11,895 nucleotides of DNA from PWQG01 sp051747985 (GTDB taxonomy: Bacteria > Pseudomonadota > Gammaproteobacteria > Pseudomonadales > Pseudohongiellaceae): the NCBI GenBank assembly GCA_051747985.1, contig JBNJGU010000081.1, positions 1 through 11,895 of the forward strand, read 5' to 3'. Shown piece by piece: positions 1-7,299 of this stretch. The translations under genes were made by a program, and so were the position numbers. How positions within the stretch are numbered: the first letter of the stretch is position 1; the number at the start of each line of letters is the position of its first letter. The notes under the pieces are model-generated. The model was not told the origin of the DNA, made no database searches, and saw only the letters and a list, made by a program, of their open reading frames with translations.

Positions 1-565
1 CGGGCGCCTCGGCGAGCTGCTGGACAGCTTCATCACATTACCCATCCCCGAAGTGCATCAGACCATCTACGCGGACCTGCTGGGACTGCTGGCCTTCCAG
101 GGAGAAACCAGCCTGCACGCGGTCTCGCAGGGTTTCTCGGCGCGGGGCATCAGCGGCGAGGCCATACTGCTGATGAAGCGCGCCGACCTGGAACAGCTGC
201 GACTGCCCTGGTGCCCCCCTGCCTCCGACCGGCAGACCGCCGATGATCAGCTGCCCGGCGCATTGATCGACGTCTGCGGCCTGCTGGCCGGCAGCTGCCT
301 GCAAGGCATCAGCGAACAGCTGGACCTGCATTTCGATCACAGCTATCCGGTGATTCTGGGGCAGGACGAGAGTCTCGACGCGCTGATCGGGGACGAGTCG
401 GCCGGCCAGGAGGTGCTGGTCATCGAGATCTGCTACACCCTGGAGCCCGGTATCGCCTGCGACCTGCTGATCGCCTTCACCGAGGACTCCATTCCGGTAC
501 TGGAACAACGGGCCACCCTGTTGCGCCAGGACGAGGACAGCGAATACGGAGGATCGGCGGCATGA
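1..565 (+). CDS. CheC/CheX-like domain protein, 3' part (5' end outside window)
   Basis: The reading frame is open from base 2 to the TGA at 563-565 (187 residues visible). The GTG at 53 is internal to the frame, so the gene begins outside the window. The pattern around fragment residues 84-120 (a helix reading ALIDVCGLLAGS, then a strand ending SYPVILG) resembles the CheC/CheX/FliY fold, whose members dephosphorylate CheY-P. Related proteins often carry an N-terminal receiver domain, which would lie upstream and cannot be seen. The usual E-x-x-N phosphatase signature of the helix appears as D-x-x-G (DVCG, residues 90-93), so activity may be lost. The stop overlaps the start of the downstream PAS-GGDEF gene by four bases (ATGA), implying one operon and translational coupling, and perhaps a sensory role in c-di-GMP output. 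The family call is moderate and made by eye; a novel domain is possible. Confidence 0.55.
   Translation, partial: GRLGELLDSFITLPIPEVHQTIYADLLGLLAFQGETSLHAVSQGFSARGISGEAILLMKRADLEQLRLPWCPPASDRQTADDQLPGALIDVCGLLAGSCLQGISEQLDLHFDHSYPVILGQDESLDALIGDESAGQEVLVIEICYTLEPGIACDLLIAFTEDSIPVLEQRATLLRQDEDSEYGGSAA
548..552 (+). promoter_or_regulatory. Shine-Dalgarno for the PAS-GGDEF gene
   Basis: GGAGG lies nine bases before the ATG at 562, inside the last codons of the CheC-like gene. It supports ATG 562 as the start and translation coupled to the upstream stop. Confidence 0.7.
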
Positions 566-1548
566 AGATACCGGACCAGTCAGGGAACGACATGCACCTG
601 GTGCTGCAGTTGCTGCAGACCCTGGATATCGGCCTGGTCATGGTGGATCGGGACTACCGGATCCAGTTGTGGAACAGCTTCATGGAGAGCCACAGTGGCA
701 TCCACACCGGTGATGCCATCGGTAGCGACCTGTTCTCGCTGTTCCCGGAACTGCCCGAATCCTGGGTCAAGGCCAAGATCGATGCGGCCTTCTCCCTGCA
801 GATCCGCGGCTACTCGGTCTGGCAGCTGCAGAACCGGCTGTTCGACTTCAAGAGCTCGCGCCCCCTGACGGGCAGCTCCCAGATGATGTACCAGAATGTC
901 TCCATGATTCCCATCACGGACGTGGACCGCACGGTGTCCCGTGTCGCCCTGATCGTCTACGATGTCACGGAAACCGCCACCAGCAAGCTGGCCCTGAAAA
1001 ACGTCAACACCTCCCTGCAACGCCTGAGCCGCACCGACCCGCTGACCCGGCTGTTCAATCGCGGTTACTGGGAGGAATGCCTGGCCATGGAATTCCAGCG
1101 TTGCCGTCGAGGCGGCACGATTTCCTCGCTGCTGCTGCTGGACATCGATCATTTCAAGCCGATCAATGACTCCCTGGGCCACCAGGCGGGTGATGATGTG
1201 ATCCGGGCCGTGGCCAGGTTGCTGAAACAGGCCGGGCGCACCTCGGACATTGCCGGTCGCTATGGAGGAGAGGAATTTGCCTTGATCCTGCCGGACACCA
1301 ATGGTCGGGACGCCTGGACCACCGCCGAACGCCTGCGAAACCTGATCGCCGCCGGCCCCATCCCCTGTGGCGATGAGACCGTGACCATTTCGGCCAGCCT
1401 CGGCGTCTGTGAGTTCCGGAACCACTTCACCGACTACCGGGAGTGGGTGGAATGTGCCGACCAGGCCCTGTATTTCGCCAAGGAAACCGGACGCAATCGT
1501 AGCTGCATCGCCCGCGAGGACGGCAGCCACGAATGCCTCATCGCCTGA
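562..1548 (+). CDS. PAS-GGDEF diguanylate cyclase
   Basis: This 328-residue protein probably makes cyclic di-GMP from two GTP in the cytoplasm. It has no signal peptide or membrane segment. Residues about 12-140 form a PAS-like sensor, ending in the VALIVYDVTE strand typical of PAS domains linked to GGDEF. A short helical linker (about 141-157) leads to the GGDEF domain (about 158-318): DPLTRLFNR at 159-167, metal-binding DIDHFK at 194-199, and GGEEF at 235-239. An RxxD inhibitory site (RTSD, 226-229) sits five residues before the active-site loop, as expected for product inhibition. The active site therefore looks intact. It overlaps the CheC-like gene by four bases, so that partner may feed a signal to it. 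The stop is immediately followed by the convergent quinoprotein stop. The cyclase call is strong; the PAS ligand is unknown. Confidence 0.93.
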   Translation: MKIPDQSGNDMHLVLQLLQTLDIGLVMVDRDYRIQLWNSFMESHSGIHTGDAIGSDLFSLFPELPESWVKAKIDAAFSLQIRGYSVWQLQNRLFDFKSSRPLTGSSQMMYQNVSMIPITDVDRTVSRVALIVYDVTETATSKLALKNVNTSLQRLSRTDPLTRLFNRGYWEECLAMEFQRCRRGGTISSLLLLDIDHFKPINDSLGHQAGDDVIRAVARLLKQAGRTSDIAGRYGGEEFALILPDTNGRDAWTTAERLRNLIAAGPIPCGDETVTISASLGVCEFRNHFTDYREWVECADQALYFAKETGRNRSCIAREDGSHECLIA

Positions 1549-3393
1549 TCACTCCCGGGGCAGGCGGAACACCAGCAGGGCATTGCCCGGCAGTTGGCCG
1601 AAGCCTCCATAGCCGGCATTGACGATCAGGTGATCACCGCTCAGCACCGGACCGGTGGAATCGAAGGCACCCCCCCGCGCCGATACACCATTGATGGTCT
1701 CGTACTCGCGGTTGCTGTCGTATTCCCAGATCACCTCTCCACTGCGCTGATCGTGTGCGAACAGGTGACCGCTGAGCGAGCCACTGAGCACGAAATCCGG
1801 GCCGCTGGTGGGCGGGGCGGAATACTGGTCGAAACAGCCCTGCTGTTCCGGTTCGCAGCGTGGCGGCGCCGGTGTGTACCAGAGCGCCTGGCCGCTGTTC
1901 ATGTCGATGGCATGCAGCCCCGGCTGACGCGGGAAATCGCCTTCGACGATGGCCCGGTCGGCCACCGGCACGAACAGGGTGTCACCCACATGGGACATGC
2001 CCCAGTGAATGCCACCCAGCGGGCTGCCACGACCCACCCGGGTTTCCCATAACACGGCGCCATCGCGATCCGGGTCCAGTCCGAACACCACACCGCCCTT
2101 GGTACCGGCCACCACGATCTCACGGCCGTCGGACAACGTGACGGGCAGAATCGGCGCACCGATGTCGACATCCGGACCGGGATCGGGACAGTTGGGATGA
2201 TTGTCACTCATCGCACAACCCATGTGGAACGCATCATCGGCCATGGTCTGGTTGACCCAGCGCATCTCGCCACTTTCCATGTCAAAGGCGATCACGGCAT
2301 CACTGGTATCGGAGGTCGGACGAGAATAGTTCTGACCCGTGCCGGCGTAGACGACACCGCGTGAAGCATCCACGCTGGGCGCCTGCCAGATCGGCGCGCC
2401 CGACGGCGCCAGCACCGGGTTGCCGAGGCTGTTCTCTCCCACCTGCCGGGCCTCTTCCATCACATAGGTATGCCACAGCTTCGTCCCGCTGTTCAGGTCA
2501 TAGGCGGCCACGTTACCGCGGAAGGTGCAGCAGTGGTGATCCGGGCGCGCCGCCGCGCTGACCTCGCCCGACGACACCGGCACGAAGATGCGGTTGCCGT
2601 GGACCACGGGAGAGCCAGTGCTGGTCGCATACCGGTTGTCATCCACATCATCCCACCAGAGCCGCTCGCCGCTGCGGGCATCGAGCACGTACAGGCGGTT
2701 GCTGCCATCGGCCACCACCGCCAGATGCCGGTTCAACGCGTCGGAATGCACCACGGACACCGCGGCCCGTACCTGGCTGATGGCGGAGAAGGTCCACCAG
2801 GCGCAGCCATTCTCCAGATCCATGGCGTAGACCGTACCACTGGGGCTGCCCATGAACAGGGTGCCACTGACCACGGTGGGGTTGGCCCGGGCCGAACTGG
2901 CGCCCTCGTAACCGAACACCCAGGCCAGCTCCAGTTCATCGAGATTGTCGGCGTTGATGCGGGTTCCGTCGGCCGACTGATAACGGGTGTTGCCGGTGTC
3001 ATTGCCCCAGGCCGACCAGTTGCCGGACGCGGACAGATCCAGGGGCGACATGGAGCCGCTGCACATGGCCACGTTCCGCAGCGGGGAGGCATTGTATTCA
3101 CCGCCCGACAGATACTCGGACAGGGTGATGATCTGCTCCTCGCTCAATGCCGCCGCCTGCGCCTGCATCACCCCATCGGTGAGCGCATGATGGATGCTGT
3201 TGGCGTTGTAGGTGCCCAGCGCCCGTCGGGTCGGTGTGCGCACATCCTCCGGATCGGCATGACAGGTGGCACAGTACTGGTCATACAGATCGGCACCCGG
3301 ACCGTCATCCTGTGCCGTGACGACCTGGGACACCAGGGCGGCGGGCAAGACCAGGCCGGCTCCGGCGATATAACGCTTGATGGACTGGAACAC
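1549..3393 (-). CDS. Exported cytochrome c / PQQ-type beta-propeller quinoprotein (polyvinyl-alcohol dehydrogenase-like)
   Basis: A 614-residue periplasmic protein, probably a PQQ-dependent alcohol dehydrogenase passing electrons to its own c-heme. Residues 1-28 are a signal peptide ending VVTA before QDD. A cytochrome c domain follows, with CATCH at 41-45 and a candidate axial Met at 76. From about residue 124 a propeller begins (NWSAWGNDTGNTRYQ). Repeated blade strands with Trp follow, for example near 158, 247, 307, 379, 449, 505 and 556. A vicinal Cys pair (CC, 288-289, in HHCCTFRG) is the kind of disulfide seen next to PQQ in quinoprotein dehydrogenases. The order heme-then-propeller fits polyvinyl-alcohol dehydrogenases and related quinoproteins; the true substrate is unknown. 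The start is GTG, chosen because GGGGAG precedes it at good spacing and the signal peptide follows at once. No pqq synthesis genes are visible nearby. Confidence 0.85.
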   Translation of the reverse strand: MFQSIKRYIAGAGLVLPAALVSQVVTAQDDGPGADLYDQYCATCHADPEDVRTPTRRALGTYNANSIHHALTDGVMQAQAAALSEEQIITLSEYLSGGEYNASPLRNVAMCSGSMSPLDLSASGNWSAWGNDTGNTRYQSADGTRINADNLDELELAWVFGYEGASSARANPTVVSGTLFMGSPSGTVYAMDLENGCAWWTFSAISQVRAAVSVVHSDALNRHLAVVADGSNRLYVLDARSGERLWWDDVDDNRYATSTGSPVVHGNRIFVPVSSGEVSAAARPDHHCCTFRGNVAAYDLNSGTKLWHTYVMEEARQVGENSLGNPVLAPSGAPIWQAPSVDASRGVVYAGTGQNYSRPTSDTSDAVIAFDMESGEMRWVNQTMADDAFHMGCAMSDNHPNCPDPGPDVDIGAPILPVTLSDGREIVVAGTKGGVVFGLDPDRDGAVLWETRVGRGSPLGGIHWGMSHVGDTLFVPVADRAIVEGDFPRQPGLHAIDMNSGQALWYTPAPPRCEPEQQGCFDQYSAPPTSGPDFVLSGSLSGHLFAHDQRSGEVIWEYDSNREYETINGVSARGGAFDSTGPVLSGDHLIVNAGYGGFGQLPGNALLVFRLPRE

Positions 3394-3416
3394 AAATTTT
3401 CTCCCCTGATCCTGTT

Positions 3417-3429
3417 GACTGATTCAGTC
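3417..3429. repeat. Perfect 6-1-6 inverted repeat upstream of the quinoprotein gene
   Basis: GACTGA-T-TCAGTC is a perfect dyad lying 24-36 bases upstream of the GTG start on the minus strand. Its position just before the ribosome binding site suggests an operator or a small mRNA hairpin. No known consensus was assigned. Confidence 0.5.
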
Positions 3430-3529
3430 GATGGTACCCAATGCGCCGACAAAGCTGAAGCGTTCTTCGCCCGACATGCAACAGACTGCGACACACGGAG
3501 GGGCTGGTGCGATAGTCAACGGTCTGGTG

Positions 3530-3535
3530 TATAAT
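3530..3535 (+). promoter_or_regulatory. Candidate -10 box for ilvD
   Basis: A consensus TATAAT lies 35 bases before the ilvD ATG, predicting a leader of about 29 bases. A TG pair immediately precedes it, but one base off the extended -10 register. No good -35 hexamer is seen at 16-18 bases, so an activator may be needed. Confidence 0.55.
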
Positions 3536-3570
3536 TTTCAGCTGATTTCCTCAAGCACAGGCATGCAGTC

Positions 3571-5265
3571 ATGACGGACCATAACAGTTCTTCCGACAAC
3601 ACCCGCAGACATTCCAGCCAGGTCGTGGAGGGCGTCGAGCACGCCGCCAGCCGCGCCATGCTGCACGCGGTGGGCTTCACCCGGGAAGACTTCGGCAAGC
3701 CCCAGGTCGGCGTGGCCTCCACCTGGAGCATGGTCACGCCCTGCAACATGCACATCAACACCCTGGCCGACGCGGTCAACGAGAGCGTGGACACGGCCGG
3801 CGGCAAGGGCGTGATCTACAACGCCATCACCATCTCCGACGGCATCTCCATGGGCACCGAGGGTATGAAGTATTCGCTGGTCTCCCGCGAGGTCATCGCC
3901 GACTCCATCGAGACCGTCTCCGGCTGCATGGGTCATGATGGCATCATCGCCATCGGCGGCTGCGACAAGAACATGCCCGGCTGCGTCATGGGTCTGGCGC
4001 GACTGGACCGCCCTTCCATCTTCATCTATGGCGGCACCATCCGCCCAGGCAAGAACCACACCGATATCGTTTCTGTGTTCGAGGCCGTGGGCGGTCATGC
4101 CAATGGCACGGTCTCCGACATCGAGCTGAAGCAGATCGAGGAAACCGCCATTCCCGGCGCCGGCTCCTGTGGCGGCATGTATACGGCCAACACCATGGCC
4201 TCGGCCATCGAGGCCATGGGCATGAGCCTGCCCGGCAGCTCGGCGCAAGACGCGATCTCCGAGGACAAGATCCGCGACTGCCAACGCGCCGGGGAAGCGA
4301 TTCTGGAACTGCTGCGCAAGGACATCAAGCCGTCCGACATCATGACCCGTGAAGCCTTCGAGAACGCCATCACCGTGGTCATTGCACTGGGCGGCTCCAC
4401 CAACGCCGTGCTGCACCTGATCGGCATGGCGCACACCATCGGTGTGGAAATCACCCTGGATGACTTCACCCGCATCGGCGAGAACGTACCGGTACTGGCC
4501 GACCTGCGTCCCAGCGGGCAGTACCTGATGTCCGAGCTGATCCAGATCGGCGGCATCCAGCCGCTGATGAAGATGCTGCTGGACCGCGGCCTGCTGCACG
4601 GCGACTGCCTGACGGTGACCGGCCGCACGCTGGCCGAAAACCTGGCGGACGTGGAGCCCTACCCCGAAGGCCAGGACATCATCCATGCCTTCGACAATCC
4701 GATAAAGCGCAACAGCCACCTGGTGATCCTGAAAGGCAACCTGGCACCGGGCGGCGCCGTGGCCAAGATCACCGGCAAGGAAGGTCTGCGTTTCACCGGC
4801 AAGGCGCGGGTGTTCCACTCCGAGGAAGAGGCGATGAGCGCCATCCTTGACGGCACCGTCGTTTCCGGCGACGTCATCGTGATCCGTTATGAGGGCCCGA
4901 AGGGCGGCCCCGGCATGCGCGAGATGCTCAGCCCCACCTCCGCCATCATGGGCCGCGGCCTGGGTGAGGATGTGGCACTGATCACCGACGGGCGTTTTTC
5001 GGGTGGCAGTCATGGTTTTGTGGTGGGACACGTCACACCGGAAGCCCAGGAAGGCGGACCACTCGCCATAGTGGAGAACGGCGACGAGATCACCATCGAT
5101 GCCGAGAAGCACGAGATCATCCTGGAACTGCCGGATGACGAAATCCAGCAGCGTCTGTCACAGTGGCAGCAGCCCGCGCCCCGCTATACCCGGGGAGTGC
5201 TGGCCAAGTACGCCAAGACCGTAGCCTCGGCCTCGGAAGGTGCAGTCACCGACAAGAACCTGTAA
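3571..5265 (+). CDS. ilvD: Dihydroxy-acid dehydratase
   Basis: IlvD dehydrates 2,3-dihydroxy-isovalerate and 2,3-dihydroxy-3-methylvalerate to the 2-keto acids that lead to valine, leucine and isoleucine. It is a cytoplasmic iron-sulfur enzyme of the IlvD/Edd family. At 564 residues it is the usual length. Visible signatures are PCNMH (Cys58), ISDGISMGT (88-96), GGCDKNMPGC (129-138, with Cys131 and the Lys133 that is typically carbamylated), GAGSCGGMYTANTMA (Cys200), and GRFSGG (474-479) with the catalytic Ser477. Cys58, Cys131 and Cys200 are the expected cluster ligands. ATG 3571 is chosen because the family N-terminus fits and a TATAAT lies just upstream, although the Shine-Dalgarno is weak (ACAGG). 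No other ilv gene adjoins it, so it appears to be an isolated housekeeping gene. The identification is very secure. Confidence 0.98.
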   Translation: MTDHNSSSDNTRRHSSQVVEGVEHAASRAMLHAVGFTREDFGKPQVGVASTWSMVTPCNMHINTLADAVNESVDTAGGKGVIYNAITISDGISMGTEGMKYSLVSREVIADSIETVSGCMGHDGIIAIGGCDKNMPGCVMGLARLDRPSIFIYGGTIRPGKNHTDIVSVFEAVGGHANGTVSDIELKQIEETAIPGAGSCGGMYTANTMASAIEAMGMSLPGSSAQDAISEDKIRDCQRAGEAILELLRKDIKPSDIMTREAFENAITVVIALGGSTNAVLHLIGMAHTIGVEITLDDFTRIGENVPVLADLRPSGQYLMSELIQIGGIQPLMKMLLDRGLLHGDCLTVTGRTLAENLADVEPYPEGQDIIHAFDNPIKRNSHLVILKGNLAPGGAVAKITGKEGLRFTGKARVFHSEEEAMSAILDGTVVSGDVIVIRYEGPKGGPGMREMLSPTSAIMGRGLGEDVALITDGRFSGGSHGFVVGHVTPEAQEGGPLAIVENGDEITIDAEKHEIILELPDDEIQQRLSQWQQPAPRYTRGVLAKYAKTVASASEGAVTDKNL

Positions 5266-5299
5266 CCAGGGACCCGGTACGAGGACTGGAACAGGAAGA

Positions 5300-5326
5300 G
5301 GCATGGAGCGGCTGTGTCACCATGCC
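5300..5326 (+). other. Hairpin downstream of ilvD, possible 3' end
   Basis: GGCATGG (5300-5306) pairs perfectly with CCATGCC (5320-5326) around a 13-base loop. It starts 35 bases after the ilvD stop. No T-run follows, so it is not a canonical intrinsic terminator. It could stabilise the ilvD 3' end, pause polymerase, or act as an operator for the next gene. Confidence 0.4.
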
Positions 5327-5351
5327 ACATCTCAAGCGCAAGTAATGCGGT

Positions 5352-5357
5352 TATAAT
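5352..5357 (+). promoter_or_regulatory. Candidate -10 box for the di-heme peroxidase gene
   Basis: A consensus TATAAT lies 41 bases before ATG 5399, predicting a leader of about 35 bases. The hexamer at 17-base spacing (ATCTCA, 5329-5334) matches TTGACA poorly. The gene therefore probably has its own promoter separate from ilvD, perhaps activator-dependent. Confidence 0.5.
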
Positions 5358-5398
5358 GGCAACGACTGTATACCCTATCTGTCGCGGGAAGCCGGAAG

Positions 5399-6955
5399 AT
5401 GTCGAAAGCCATCGTCACCTGCATCAGCATGATCATGGCCGCCCTGATCGGCTCGCCCGCGATGGCCGACACCGATCCCGATTATCTGGCGTTTCAGCAA
5501 GCCCGAGGCACTGAGCCGGCCATCAATGCCAGTGCCGACCATGCGTTGGCACACGGCCGGTTCCGTCCGATACCGATGCAGCTGGAAGAAGATATTGACG
5601 ACAGACGTATGCGGCTGGGGTTCGACCTGTTTCATGAACGCAGCCTGTCCCGGGATGGCACCATCGCCTGTAACAGCTGCCACTTCGGGATGCACGGCGG
5701 CAGCAATGGTCTGCCTGTTGCCGAGGGAATCGGCGGCGCGTCGGGTGAACTGAATGTGCCCAGCACTTTCAACGCGGTATTCAATTTCCGTCAGTTCCGT
5801 GACGGGCGTGCCCTGGATCTCCCCGAACAGGCACTCGGTCCGATCGAGAATCCTGTCGAGATGGGCCATGACCTGGATGCACTGGTGGTCGAGCTACGCG
5901 AGGACGAGCGCTACGCACCCCGGTTTCAGGCACTCTACCCTGACGGGGTCACCGCCGCCAACCTGGCTGACGTCCTGGCCTATTTCCAGCGGGTCGGTCT
6001 GGTGCGCCCCGACTCGCCCTTCCTGCGCCACCTGGCGGGTGACGAGCAGGCGTTGACGCCCCGTGAACTGCGTGGCAGAGGGCTGTTCGAGGCCTTTGGT
6101 TGTGCCAGTTGTCACAATGGCATCAACGTGGGCGGCAACTCCTATCAGAAACTGGGCGCACGGGTGCCGTATTACCGCACTGAGCGTATCGCCAGCTCCG
6201 TCAACGATGGACTGTTCGCGCGCAGCGGGCGAGAGCGTGATCGTCACGTCTTCAAGGTGCCGGGCCTGCACAATGTCGCCGAATCCGGCCCCTGGTTCCA
6301 TGATGGCAGCATCACAACGCTGGCCGACGCCGTTGAAGCCATGGCGGAACATCAGCTGGACAAGCAGCTGACGGCTGACGAAACCGGTTACATCGTGGCC
6401 TTTCTGAAGTCCCTGACCAGTGACTTCATGACTGGCATCGGCCGGGGGATGCGTGGCATGGGTGGTGTCGGACGTATGGACCCTGCCAGCGAGCCGTTGA
6501 CTGAAAGTGCGGCGGCCAGTGACAACCGCGGATTCAATGCCAGTCATCACCAGGACTACCTGGCCGCACTCGACATCGTGATCGACTCACAGCAGGCCAT
6601 CGTCGAGCAGATGCGACGCATACTCTTGAGGCAGACCGCACACTTTGACTTTCTGCAATACGAGCACCTGCGGATGATCCGCCATGCCCGTGCCCTGGCC
6701 CATCCCCCAGCCGTGCTGTCCGACGCGGAACGCGCGCGGCTGCGGACAATGGCGGATGAAGTACTGGCCGGAGCCGAGGATCTGGAATGGGTGATTGCCG
6801 ATTTTCTGCGCGCCCACGCGGTACCCGAGGCCAATGCCGGCGACGCAAGCCTTTTTGTCGATACAGTGGAAGACGCCCGGATCGCTGTGCTGGCGCAACG
6901 GGTCCGCACGGATTACAGGCGGCTTATGGTCCCGCACACTGAAGGTGTCGAATGA
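5399..6955 (+). CDS. Exported di-heme cytochrome c peroxidase/MauG-family protein with long C-terminal extension
   Basis: This 518-residue protein has a signal peptide (1-23, ending AMA), so it acts in the periplasm. Two c-heme sites are present, CNSCH (91-95) and CASCH (235-239). Family motifs are FDLFHERSLSRDGTIAC (75-91), EQALGPIENPVEMG (143-156) and FKVPGLHNV...GPWFHDGSITTLADAVEAM (285-315). Met315 fits the axial Met of the high-potential heme. From memory of Pseudomonas cytochrome c peroxidase, Gln144 and Glu154 match catalytic Gln104 and Glu114. The inter-heme Trp94 is replaced by Arg134 (FRDGRA), and no His matches the switch ligand His71. After about residue 343 a Gly/Met-rich linker (GRGMRGMGGVGRM) leads into a roughly 140-residue, mainly helical tail not found in ordinary peroxidases of about 330-350 residues. 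GGGAAG seven bases before the ATG supports the start. Peroxidase or MauG-like oxidase activity is inferred; the substrate is unknown. Confidence 0.88.
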   Translation: MSKAIVTCISMIMAALIGSPAMADTDPDYLAFQQARGTEPAINASADHALAHGRFRPIPMQLEEDIDDRRMRLGFDLFHERSLSRDGTIACNSCHFGMHGGSNGLPVAEGIGGASGELNVPSTFNAVFNFRQFRDGRALDLPEQALGPIENPVEMGHDLDALVVELREDERYAPRFQALYPDGVTAANLADVLAYFQRVGLVRPDSPFLRHLAGDEQALTPRELRGRGLFEAFGCASCHNGINVGGNSYQKLGARVPYYRTERIASSVNDGLFARSGRERDRHVFKVPGLHNVAESGPWFHDGSITTLADAVEAMAEHQLDKQLTADETGYIVAFLKSLTSDFMTGIGRGMRGMGGVGRMDPASEPLTESAAASDNRGFNASHHQDYLAALDIVIDSQQAIVEQMRRILLRQTAHFDFLQYEHLRMIRHARALAHPPAVLSDAERARLRTMADEVLAGAEDLEWVIADFLRAHAVPEANAGDASLFVDTVEDARIAVLAQRVRTDYRRLMVPHTEGVE

Positions 6956-6958
6956 AAC

Positions 6959-6973
6959 GGGTTTCGCAAACCC
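6959..6973. terminator. Short hairpin between convergent genes, possible weak terminator
   Basis: GGGTTT-CGC-AAACCC is a perfect 6-bp stem with a 3-base loop, three bases after the peroxidase stop. On the minus strand it is followed by GTTTCATT, a weak T-rich tail. It could end the minus-strand permease/thioredoxin operon or both transcripts. The stem is short and the T-run is poor. Confidence 0.4.
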
Positions 6974-7038
6974 CCTGATGACCGCTGCGATGCGCCCGTT
7001 TCCAACACGTCCTGTTCTCTGTCACCAGTCGCGGACAA

Positions 7039-7278
7039 TCACTCCTGCTTCAGCCATTTGACGATGGTGCCATGATCCGGCACGGATCCACTGTGGACAA
7101 GCGTACCGTCAATGGCGACACCGGGCGTGGACATGACCTGATACTCCATGATCTTCGCCGGATCCGTCACCTTCTGGACGCTGACTGACGCGCCCAACTC
7201 TTCAGCAACACGCTTGATGCTCTCCGCCGTATTGACGCATTTTTTGCATCCCGTGCCCAGCACTTCAATGGTTTTCAT
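7039..7278 (-). CDS. Small thioredoxin-fold protein (redox-active disulfide protein family)
   Basis: A 79-residue cytoplasmic protein of the mini-thioredoxin type. It has a beta strand MKTIEVLG, then CKKC (11-14) in the thioredoxin active-site position, and a cis-Pro motif MSTPGVAIDG (Pro52). The family normally runs 75-85 residues. It probably reduces or holds a thiol-bound substrate. The frame also opens at an ATG four codons upstream (7290). The second ATG (7276-7278) is preferred because the GGAGGAG Shine-Dalgarno lies between the two, four or fewer bases before it. The gene starts 21 bases after the permease stop, so the two are one operon. This pairing of a DUF318 permease with a small thioredoxin is a recurring arrangement, consistent with handling of metalloids or other thiol-reactive solutes. 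Confidence 0.88.
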   Translation of the reverse strand: MKTIEVLGTGCKKCVNTAESIKRVAEELGASVSVQKVTDPAKIMEYQVMSTPGVAIDGTLVHSGSVPDHGTIVKWLKQE

Positions 7279-7299
7279 ATCTCCTCCCATGAAACGACT

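Noticed and set aside
580..1530. A 316-codon open frame antisense to the PAS-GGDEF gene.
   Set aside because: The + strand carries intact GGDEF motifs. The antisense frame has no ribosome binding site or domain.
2470..3534. A 354-codon open frame antisense to the quinoprotein gene.
   Set aside because: The quinoprotein has a signal peptide, a heme motif and a propeller. The antisense product has none of these and is Gly/His/Arg rich.
3563..3574. A tiny upstream frame (ATG CAG TCA TGA) overlapping the ilvD start, considered as a leader peptide.
   Set aside because: It is three codons, has no branched-chain codon run, and no attenuator hairpins surround it. It is probably chance.
3538..5112. 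A 524-codon open frame antisense to ilvD.
   Set aside because: It lies wholly opposite a certain, conserved gene, its product is low-complexity (His, Gly, Asp and Val rich), and it has no recognisable domain. It is a typical GC-rich shadow.
5300..5326. An intrinsic terminator for ilvD.
   Set aside because: The stem is perfect but the loop is long and no T-run follows, so only a hairpin is reported.
5894..6550. A 218-codon antisense frame within the peroxidase gene.
   Set aside because: It is opposite both the second heme domain and the tail, with no coding signature.
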